From contig JBJEQH010000152.1 in the NCBI GenBank assembly GCA_051881655.1, positions 1 to 10,224 on the forward strand: a stretch of 10,224 nt of DNA, given 5' to 3'. This stretch comes from Heritagella sp051881655. Its GTDB lineage: Bacteria > Bacillota > Clostridia > Oscillospirales > Acutalibacteraceae. The notes under the pieces were generated by a model that was not told where the DNA came from, did not search any database, and was given only the letters and a program-made list of their open reading frames with translations. The translations under genes were made by a program, and so were the position numbers. How positions within the stretch are numbered: the stretch's first letter is position 1; the number at the start of each line of letters is the position of its first letter. Of this stretch, positions 1 to 5,900 are shown in pieces.

Positions 1-165
1 GAAAGAATAAAAGTCAAATACATTGGTGAAGATAACCCGATTTCTTTGCGAAACGGGAAGACGTATGAAGCAAGAATTCTTAAGAAAAACTGGTTTGGTA
101 TTGTTGATGAAACAAACGAAGAATATGCGTATCCCCCAGAATTATTTGAAATAATTGAAGAATAA
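1..165 (+). CDS. Small conserved hypothetical protein, 5'-truncated by window edge
   Basis: The frame is open from base 1 to a TAA at 163-165, giving 54 C-terminal residues; the start lies outside the window. The visible protein is charged and beta-rich, with VKYIGEDNP near the start, NGKTYEARIL in the middle and YPPELFEIIEE at the end. I recognise this layout (KYIG, then NGK-Y, then W-x-x-VDET and YPPELFE) as a family of small single-domain proteins common in Firmicutes accessory DNA, probably an SH3-like barrel. No function is known to me. The composition is AT-rich, unlike the genes after base 1100. A CRISPR-type repeat begins 36 nt after the stop, as happens after the other two small ORFs. 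The reading frame is convincing; the family placement is from memory. Confidence 0.75.
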   Translation, partial: ERIKVKYIGEDNPISLRNGKTYEARILKKNWFGIVDETNEEYAYPPELFEIIEE

Positions 166-201
166 AGCACTATGATTTCGCACAACGCTTTTGCTGTAGA
201 A

Positions 202-229
202 GTAGTCCCCGCGCATGCGGGAGTGATCC
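202..229 (+). repeat. CRISPR repeat 1 (isolated copy)
   Basis: It matches the presumed consensus except for one G-to-A change at 221, which weakens the last base pair of the stem. It follows the stop of the first small ORF by 36 nt. The next recognisable repeat is 338 bp away, so this copy stands alone. Confidence 0.85.
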
Positions 230-267
230 CGAAAAGGTTTTCAGCAAAAAACAGAGACTATATTTAC

Positions 268-288
268 ACCATTAGAAATAATGGTTTT
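268..288 (+). other. Hairpin with GAAA loop where a next repeat would be expected
   Basis: ACCATTA (268-274) pairs perfectly with TAATGGT (279-285) around a GAAA loop, followed by three more T's. Its centre (276.5) is 62 nt from the centre of repeat 1 (214.5), the same as the repeat 2 to repeat 3 spacing, but its sequence does not resemble the repeat. It could be a weak terminator ahead of the next ORF, or chance in AT-rich DNA. Confidence 0.35.
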
Positions 289-337
289 GGAATTCATGAA
301 GTAATTGACAAAATGAAAAATATAGAGGATGCTAAAT

Positions 338-550
338 GTGGACAAAAACGAGGAAGTAAAAAAAGAATTGATAGAAAAACTAAAATCTATATCGACTGAC
401 AGAGATTTTGTACTGGCTATCATAAATATTGCCCGAACCGTTGAAGATCGGAAAGAAATTATTCACTTTATAGGCGATGGTGATGATGCAACAGATGAAA
501 ACACAATACTTTTCGCGCTGGCATTGAAAGAAGCAAGGGGAGATATATAG
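338..550 (+). CDS. Small acidic hypothetical protein between CRISPR repeats 1 and 2
   Basis: I place the start at GTG 338, giving 70 residues, because AGAGG at 324-328 lies 9 nt upstream. The in-frame ATG at 329 would abut that site directly and is less likely; using it would give 73 residues. The protein looks mostly alpha-helical: a charged N-terminal helix (KNEEVKKELIEKL), then DRDFVLAIINIARTVEDRKE, then DGDDATDENTILFALALKEA. There is no signal peptide, membrane segment or cysteine. The pattern of a helix, 'EDRKxII-x-FI', an acidic turn and 'ILFALAL' resembles small clostridial accessory proteins of unknown role. The stop is 17 nt before repeat 2. No clear promoter is visible; a lone TTGACA at 305-310 has no matching -10. 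The frame is well supported, but the function is unknown. Confidence 0.7.
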   Translation: MDKNEEVKKELIEKLKSISTDRDFVLAIINIARTVEDRKEIIHFIGDGDDATDENTILFALALKEARGDI

Positions 551-567
551 CGTAAATCACACAAACA

Positions 568-718
568 GTACTCCCCACATATGTGGGGGTGATCCTTATA
601 TCGGTATGGTCGAGCGTGGAGAGAAAATTGTAGTCCCCGCGTATGCGGGGGTGATCCCCACTGTGGGATCAGTATAACAGGGTCATAAAAGTAGTCCCCG
701 CGCATGCGGGGGTGATCT
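568..718 (+). CRISPR. Regular core of the CRISPR array: three repeats, two spacers
   Basis: Repeats at 568-595, 630-657 and 691-718 enclose spacers at 596-629 (34 bp) and 658-690 (33 bp), the lengths expected for type I-E. Repeat 2 has GTACT and a CCCCAC-ATAT-GTGGGG core in which the change in one arm is matched in the other, so the stem is preserved. Repeat 3 has GCGTATGC at its centre. Repeat 4 ends in T instead of C. Both spacers are open in at least one frame: 596-629 can be read as ...YIGMVERGEKI and 658-690 as LWDQYNRVIK, as would be expected if they came from coding mobile-element DNA. That origin is not shown here. Confidence 0.9.
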
Positions 719-769
719 TTTCTGATAGTGTTGCTACTCTTTTGGATGAATATATAAAGAGGTGATTTG

Positions 770-943
770 ATGAGTGTTATTTTTTCAAATTGCATGGAAT
801 GCGGACATTTCCAAAAAGTAGATGAAAATGGAAAATGCATTTGCGATGCATTCCCGAATGGGATTTCTTTGAATTACATGTTCAGAAAAGAGCAAAACAA
901 AAAAGATGAATGCAACAACGGAATAAAATTCAAAGCAGAATAG
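770..943 (+). CDS. 57-aa cysteine-rich protein between CRISPR repeats 4 and 5
   Basis: ATG 770 follows the ribosome binding site AGAGGTGA (758-765) by 4 to 5 nt, and TAG ends at 943, only 3 nt before repeat 5. The protein begins MSVIFSNCMECGHF and has cysteines at 8, 11, 23, 25 and 48. C-x2-C followed by C-x-C suggests a small zinc-binding knuckle. The segment CxAFPNGI followed near the end by NGIKF matches a pattern I recall in a widespread group of tiny bacterial proteins (a CxxC start, CxAFPxGIP, then a D/N-x-GI-x-F end), all uncharacterised. The usual H in the second half is absent. A TTGCTA (731-736) with TATAAA (753-758), 16 bp apart, could be a promoter but would put the transcript start almost on the ribosome binding site. 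The AT-rich composition matches the other two small ORFs. Confidence 0.75.
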   Translation: MSVIFSNCMECGHFQKVDENGKCICDAFPNGISLNYMFRKEQNKKDECNNGIKFKAE

Positions 944-946
944 AAA

Positions 947-974
947 GTACTCCCCGCATATGCGGGGGTGATCC
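947..974 (+). repeat. CRISPR repeat 5 (last clear copy)
   Basis: This copy shares GTACT and the CATATG centre with repeat 2. Its core CCCCGCATATGCGGGG is a perfect 16-bp palindrome. It is separated from repeat 4 by the 57-aa gene. A 33-bp spacer-sized segment (975-1007) follows it. Confidence 0.85.
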
Positions 975-1007
975 TGCCATTGCCGCATCCTGATCATTCA
1001 GTACAAG

Positions 1008-1035
1008 AAAATCCCCCCAATGCGGGGGGGTTTTT
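1008..1035 (+). terminator. Bidirectional rho-independent terminator, probably a decayed terminal CRISPR repeat
   Basis: Six C's (1013-1018) face seven G's (1024-1030) across a 5-nt loop, followed by five T's (1031-1035) and preceded by AAAA (1008-1011). It can therefore act as a terminator on either strand. It begins exactly 33 bp after repeat 5, and TCCCC plus ATGCGGGGG are shared with the repeat. The likeliest reading is a degenerate last repeat at the array's trailer end. It separates the CRISPR region from the carboxylesterase gene. Confidence 0.65.
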
Positions 1036-1050
1036 GTTTCGGTTTTTGTT

Positions 1051-1083
1051 GGGCGGGGTGCATCCGCCCGGTTTGCTCCGGGG
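1051..1083 (+). other. Two overlapping, mutually exclusive GC hairpins upstream of the carboxylesterase
   Basis: GGGCGG (1051-1056) pairs with CCGCCC (1064-1069), and CCCGG (1067-1071) pairs with CCGGG (1078-1082). They share bases 1067-1069, so only one can form at a time. No U-tract follows either. They lie upstream of the predicted promoter, so an RNA role would need transcription from further left; they may only be remnants of array-end sequence. Apart from these and the promoter, I see nothing in 1036-1162. Confidence 0.3.
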
Positions 1084-1092
1084 AAAATTCTC

Positions 1093-1122
1093 TTGCGCAA
1101 GCTGCCTTGCCTCTCTTATAAT
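1093..1122 (+). promoter_or_regulatory. Predicted sigma-70/sigma-A promoter of the carboxylesterase
   Basis: TTGCGC (1093-1098) and a perfect TATAAT (1117-1122) are 18 bp apart, about 40 bp upstream of the start codon. The -35 lies inside the 10-bp palindrome CTTGCGCAAG (1092-1101), which could be an operator or chance. Confidence 0.6.
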
Positions 1123-1162
1123 AAGAACAAAAACTTTCTATATGAAGGGAGAAGAGGGTTTT

Positions 1163-2773
1163 ATGCCAATGGAGATCGTCCGGACAAAATACGGAAAGCT
1201 GCGGGGCGTTTTGCAGCAGGCCCCGTTTCAGGATCAGGTGGTTTTTAAGGGAGTCCCCTATGCACAGCCGCCGGTTGGCAGTTTGCGGTTTGCACCGCCG
1301 GTTCCGCTGCAGCCCTGGCAGGGGATCCTGGATTGCACGCAGGAAGCCCCTGCGGCCTGGCAGATTTTTCTGAATGCACAGCCCTATGAATCCGATTTCT
1401 TTTTCGGGGGATACCCGGATTGCAGTGAGGACTGCCTGTATATGGATATTACCACCGGCGCCCGGGAAGCCGGGGAAAAGAGGCCGGTGTATGTCTGGTT
1501 TCACGGCGGCGGGCTGAACGCGGGGTACTCCTACGAGCCGGAGTTTAACGGGAATGTGCTGGCCCAAAAGGGAGTTGTTGTGGTTTCCGTAGCGCAGCGG
1601 CTGAATGTTTTTGGGTATCTGGCGCTGCCGCAGCTGACCGCAGAGCGGGGAAAAAGCGGGAATTATGGCTTGATGGATGAAGGAATGGCGCTTCGGTGGA
1701 TTGTGGAGAATATCGCCGCATTCGGCGGTGATCCGGAACAAATCACCGTAGGCGGCCAGTCCGGCGGAAGCCTGAAAGCGGGCATCCTTGCGTCTTCCCC
1801 TGTGACGGCCGGATTGGTTCGGCGGTGCATTGCGGAGAGCGGTCTGAAAATCGGACAGAAGTTCCTCACCCAACAGCAGGCGGAAGAGCAGGGGATCGAG
1901 TTCTTGAAGTCCTGCGGGATCGACCCGTCCATTTCCCTGGAAGAGCTTCGCCGGCTGCCGACGGAGGCCTTCCGGGCAAAGGGGCAAAAGGATTCCTATT
2001 CGGCGCCGGGGCAGCTGGTCTGGGATGGGGAATGGGTTCCCTGCCTGACCATGCGGGAATGCCTGGAGCAGTATGCCGGTGATGTGGATTTTCTGTGCGG
2101 AACCAATTTGGGAGAAGCGGATGTTACTGCGGGCACGAGCTTTGCCGGAAAGGGGGAGATCCGGACAAAAGAGGAGTTTGATTCGCTGTTTCGCGAGATC
2201 CTGGGCGATCGGTACGAGGATTTCCCTGCTCTGGTGCAGGGGGAAGAGAAATCTCTTTGGAAAACGGCAAGGGAGCTTGCCTCTATGGGATTGTGCAAAA
2301 CCGGGCGGACCAATTTCAGCCGAAATCTGATGGTGGACCGCGTTTTCGGTATGCAGAGAAAAGAACGTGGGGAAAAAGGCCGCGTGTATGCCTATCTGTT
2401 TACCAGGGTGCTTCCCTGCCGGAGGGAGGACTACGGCACGGACAGAGACCCGGAGAGAGTGATGGTCTATCATTCCAGCGAGCTGTTCTATGTTTTTGCC
2501 TCGCTGCGCGACGGGGTTCCGCCGGTAAGACCCTGGCAGCCGGAGGATTTTGATCTGGCGGAAAAACTCAGCTCTTACTGGGCAAACTTTATCAAAACGG
2601 GGGACCCCAACGGGAATGACCTCCCTGATTGGCCGCAGGCAGGGGATGACTACGGCTGGATGCGGCTGGATGTCTGCCTGAAAGGGGAGAAGGGTCTGAA
2701 CAGCGCCCTCGAAAAACGGACAGAGGAATTCGTGCGCGGGGAGTATTTTGCGGGGCCGGCCCACGGAAAATAA
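1163..2773 (+). CDS. Type B carboxylesterase (COesterase family)
   Basis: This is a 536-residue alpha/beta hydrolase predicted to cleave carboxylic esters in the cytoplasm; it has no signal peptide. The family layout is complete: the N-terminal GKLRG...FKGVPYAQPPVGSLRF block (11-43), the SEDCLYMDI strand (88-96), the oxyanion-hole HGGG (114-117), the nucleophile elbow GGQSGG with Ser200, the acid Glu318 in GTNLGEAD, and His437 in YHSSELFYVF. The elbow reads GQSGG rather than the commoner GESAGG. The C-terminal NFIKTGDPN (475-483) is also typical. I chose ATG 1163 because AGAGGG lies just upstream (1153-1158) and the family alignment begins directly after it. In-frame ATGs at 1142 and 1169 are alternatives, and the frame is open back to 968 through the array end. 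The substrate cannot be told; plant or dietary esters are possible. It is monocistronic by its position between its own promoter and the carB promoter. Confidence 0.92.
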   Translation: MPMEIVRTKYGKLRGVLQQAPFQDQVVFKGVPYAQPPVGSLRFAPPVPLQPWQGILDCTQEAPAAWQIFLNAQPYESDFFFGGYPDCSEDCLYMDITTGAREAGEKRPVYVWFHGGGLNAGYSYEPEFNGNVLAQKGVVVVSVAQRLNVFGYLALPQLTAERGKSGNYGLMDEGMALRWIVENIAAFGGDPEQITVGGQSGGSLKAGILASSPVTAGLVRRCIAESGLKIGQKFLTQQQAEEQGIEFLKSCGIDPSISLEELRRLPTEAFRAKGQKDSYSAPGQLVWDGEWVPCLTMRECLEQYAGDVDFLCGTNLGEADVTAGTSFAGKGEIRTKEEFDSLFREILGDRYEDFPALVQGEEKSLWKTARELASMGLCKTGRTNFSRNLMVDRVFGMQRKERGEKGRVYAYLFTRVLPCRREDYGTDRDPERVMVYHSSELFYVFASLRDGVPPVRPWQPEDFDLAEKLSSYWANFIKTGDPNGNDLPDWPQAGDDYGWMRLDVCLKGEKGLNSALEKRTEEFVRGEYFAGPAHGK

Positions 2774-2774
2774 C

Positions 2775-2820
2775 GGGGAAATGCCCCCCTGCTTTTAAAA
2801 AGGATAAATTTCCTGTTTTT
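2775..2820 (+). terminator. Weak terminator-like region after the carboxylesterase
   Basis: GGGG (2775-2778) can pair with CCCC (2784-2787) over a 5-nt loop, followed by CTTTT. A second AT-rich hairpin, AGGA (2801-2804) with TCCT (2811-2814), precedes a T-run. Both stems are short, so termination may be leaky. Confidence 0.3.
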
Positions 2821-2842
2821 TCTCGCTTTTTTGCGTTTCTTA

Positions 2843-2851
2843 TGCTATAAT
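2843..2851 (+). promoter_or_regulatory. Extended -10 promoter of carB
   Basis: TGCTATAAT (2843-2851) has the TGn extension and a perfect -10. No good -35 is found 16 to 18 bp upstream (TCGCTT at 2823-2828 at best), which the extended -10 can offset. About 75 nt of leader follow before ATG 2933. I looked for a PyrR-type attenuator or other pyrimidine or arginine control element in that leader and saw none that was convincing. Confidence 0.55.
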
Positions 2852-2932
2852 CAAACGTTAGAGAATCATCCGGGATTACGATAGGGAAAATAGAGCCGGG
2901 TGACGTGAAATTTTTATACGGGAGAGTATGCT

Positions 2933-5900
2933 ATGCCGAAGAGAACCGATATCCATAAGGTGCTGATTATTGGCTCCGGTCCGATCGTGATTGGGCAGGC
3001 CTGTGAATTCGATTATTCCGGAACACAGGCGTGCAAGGCCCTGCGCAAGCTGGGATATGAGATTGTCCTGGTCAATTCCAATCCTGCCACGATTATGACG
3101 GATCCGGAAACGGCAGATGTGACGTATATCGAGCCGCTGAATGTGGAGCGCCTGGAGCAGATTATTGCCAAAGAGCGCCCCGATGCCCTGCTGCCTAACC
3201 TGGGGGGCCAGTCCGGTTTGAACCTGTGCGCCGAGCTGAATAAGGCGGGCGTGCTGGACAAGTACAACGTAAAAGTAATCGGTGTGCAGGTGGATGCCAT
3301 CGAGCGCGGCGAGGACCGGATCGAATTTAAAAAGACCATGAACCGCCTGGGAATTGAAATGGCCCGCAGTGAAGTGGCCTATTCCGTGGAGGAAGCCCTG
3401 AAGATTGCGGATGACCTGGGGTATCCCGTTGTTCTGCGCCCGGCCTATACCATGGGCGGAGCCGGCGGCGGACTGGTGTACAATCGGGACGAGCTGAAAA
3501 CAGTTTGCGCCAGAGGTCTGCAGGCCAGTCTGGTCGGTCAGGTGCTGGTGGAGGAATCCATTCTTGGCTGGGAAGAACTGGAGCTGGAGGTTGTCCGTGA
3601 TGCGGACAACAATATCATCACGGTTTGCTTTATTGAGAACATTGATCCGCTGGGCGTGCACACGGGCGATTCCTTCTGCGCCGCGCCCATGCTGACGATC
3701 TCGGAGGAATGCCAGAAGCGGCTGCAGGAGCAGGCCTATAAGATTGTGGAGTCCGTGCAGGTAATCGGCGGCACCAATGTACAGTTTGCCCATGATCCCG
3801 TCACGGACCGGATTGTGGTTATCGAGATCAACCCCCGCACCTCCCGTTCTTCGGCGCTGGCCTCCAAGGCGACCGGTTTCCCCATTGCCCTGGTCTCTGC
3901 CATGCTGGCGGCCGGTTTAACCCTGAAGGATATTCCCTGCGGCAAGTACGGCACGCTGGATAAATACGTGCCGGACGGCGACTATGTGGTGATCAAATTC
4001 GCGCGCTGGGCCTTTGAAAAGTTCAAGGGAGTCCAGGACAAGCTGGGCACACAGATGCGCGCTGTCGGCGAAGTGATGAGCATCGGGAAGACCTATAAAG
4101 AGGCCTTCCAGAAAGCGATTCGCAGTTTGGAAACCGGGCGCTATGGCCTTGGCCACGCGAAGGATTTCGATACGCTTTCCAAGGAAGAGCTTCTCAAACG
4201 GCTGATCACGCCGTCCAGTGAACGCCATTTCCTGATGTACGAAGCACTGCGCAAGGGCGCTACGGTCGAGGAAATCTTTGAAATCACCAAGGTGAAAACC
4301 TGGTTTATCGAGCAGATGAAGGAACTGGTTGAGGAAGAAGAAGCCCTGATGGCCAGCAAAGGGAAGCTGCCCCCGGATGGCCAGCTGATTGCGGCGAAGA
4401 AGGATGGCTTCTCGGATAAATATCTCAGCCAGCTGCTGGAAATCCCGGAGGAGGATATCCGCAACCACCGCATTTCCCTGGGAGTGGAGGAAGCCTGGGA
4501 GGGCGTCCATGTCAGCGGAACGCCGGACAGCGCCTATTACTACTCCACCTATAATGCGCCGGACAAGAGTGTCGCCAGCGAGGGGAAGCCGAAGATCATG
4601 ATCCTGGGCGGCGGCCCCAACCGGATCGGACAGGGCATTGAGTTTGACTACTGCTGTGTCCACGCTGCTATGGCACTGAAAAAGCTCGGGTTTGAGACGA
4701 TTATTGTCAACTGCAATCCCGAGACGGTCTCGACGGACTATGATACCTCCGATAAGCTGTATTTCGAACCGCTGACGCTGGAGGATGTACTCAGCATCTA
4801 TAAAAAGGAAAAGCCGCTGGGCGTTATCGCACAGTTTGGCGGGCAGACGCCCCTCAATTTGGCCTCGGATCTGGAAAAGAACGGGGTCAAGATCCTGGGC
4901 ACCTCTCCGGCCGTGATTGACCTGGCAGAGGACCGCGATCTGTTCCGCGCCATGATGGACAAGCTGGAAATTCCCATGCCGGAATCGGGTATGGCCACTA
5001 CCGTAGAAGAGGCCATCTCCATCGCCAATGGAATTGGGTACCCGGTTATGGTTCGCCCGTCCTATGTGCTGGGCGGCCGCGGGATGGAAGTGGTGTATGA
5101 TGACGAGAGCATGGCCGGTTATATGCGCGCGGCTGTCGGTGTAACGCCGGACCGGCCGATTCTGATCGACCGCTTCCTGAATCACGCCATGGAGTGCGAA
5201 GCGGATGCCATCAGCGACGGCACGCACGCATTTGTTCCCGCCGTTATGGAGCATGTCGAGCTGGCCGGCGTGCACTCCGGTGACTCGGCCTGTATTCTTC
5301 CCTCTGTGCATATCTCGCCGGAAAATGTGGCGATTATCAAGGAGTACACCCGTAAAATTGCGGAGGAAATGCATGTGCGCGGCCTGATGAATATGCAGTA
5401 TGCCATTGAGAACGGGAAGGTGTATGTGCTCGAGGCCAATCCCCGTGCTTCCCGTACGGTTCCGCTGGTCTCGAAGGTGTGCAACATCCGCATGGTTCCC
5501 CTGGCTACCGAGATCATCACCGCGGAACTGACGGGGCGTCCCTCTCCCATTGAAAACCTGAAAGAGCAGCAGATCCCCTACTATGGGGTCAAGGAGGCCG
5601 CCTTCCCGTTCAATATGTTCCAGGAGGTGGATCCCATCCTTGGGCCGGAGATGCGTTCCACCGGTGAAGTGCTGGGTCTGTCCCGCTCTTATGGCGAGGC
5701 GTTCTTTAAAGCGCAGGAAGCGGTCCAGTCGAAGCTGCCGCTGGAGGGCACGGTGCTCATCTCCGTCAACGATAAGGATAAGGACGAGGTTCTGGACGTA
5801 GCCAGAAGCCTGGCGGCGGATGGATTTACCATTCTGGCCACCAGCGGAACCTATGCCGCGCTGAAAGCAGCCGGTATTCAGGCACAGAAGGCCAAGAAGC

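Larger units (their letters stand above)
202..974 (+). CRISPR. Type I-E-like CRISPR locus interrupted by small gene cassettes
   Basis: Five 28-bp direct repeats lie at 202-229, 568-595, 630-657, 691-718 and 947-974. Each has GTAGT or GTACT, then a 16-nt palindromic block such as CCCCGC-GCAT-GCGGGG, then GTGATCC or a one-base variant. This is the architecture of type I-E repeats, with a GC-rich stem at the centre and a short 3' tail that becomes the crRNA 5' handle after Cas6e cleavage. Firmicutes I-E repeats with a TCCCC...GGGGGTGATCC form are known. Start-to-start distances are 366, 62, 61 and 256, so only the middle three repeats are normally spaced; the 338-bp and 228-bp intervals each hold an ORF. 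By I-E convention the leader would be to the left and the oldest end at the right, which fits the decayed repeat at 1008-1035. No cas gene is visible. Confidence 0.85.

Noticed and set aside
141..155. Palindrome ATTATTT-G-AAATAAT near the end of the first ORF
   Set aside because: It is fully explained by coding sequence in AT-rich DNA and is out of phase with the repeats.
172..399. 75-codon plus-strand frame running through repeat 1
   Set aside because: It includes the whole repeat (VVPAHAGVIP), has no ribosome binding site and overlaps the better-supported gene at 338-550 in another frame. The part after the repeat looks somewhat protein-like but has no start of its own.
202..568. The 366-bp distance between repeats 1 and 2 equals six 61-bp repeat-spacer units
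   Set aside because: No repeat remnants are seen at the predicted phases apart from the unrelated hairpin near 263, and the other long interval (256 bp) is not a multiple of 61. Probably coincidence.
463..840. 125-codon open frame on the minus strand across the CRISPR repeats, with recurring DHPRMRGDY-like peptides
   Set aside because: The recurring peptide is just the translated repeat. The frame crosses repeats 2-4 and overlaps two better-supported plus-strand genes, a familiar artefact of CRISPR arrays. The minus-strand frame at 785-997 is rejected for the same reason.
202..1035. Repeats as REP-type or transposon-derived palindromes instead of CRISPR
   Set aside because: The 28-bp length, same orientation, non-palindromic GTAGT and GTGATCC ends, and 33-34 bp spacers fit type I-E CRISPR better. 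REP elements usually vary in orientation and spacing.
968..1162. 65-codon N-terminal extension of the carboxylesterase frame
   Set aside because: It begins inside repeat 5 and crosses the terminator hairpin and the promoter. The family alignment starts after 1163, where there is a ribosome binding site.
998..2764. Very long minus-strand open frame (588 codons) opposite the carboxylesterase
   Set aside because: The plus-strand protein has a full catalytic triad and family motifs. The antisense frame is open because of GC-rich codon bias, and its product is rich in P, R and H with no recognisable domain.
2852..2932. PyrR-type attenuator or arginine operator in the carB leader
   Set aside because: There is no convincing PyrR anti-antiterminator sequence, no terminator hairpin with a U-tract in the leader, and no clear ARG-box palindrome.
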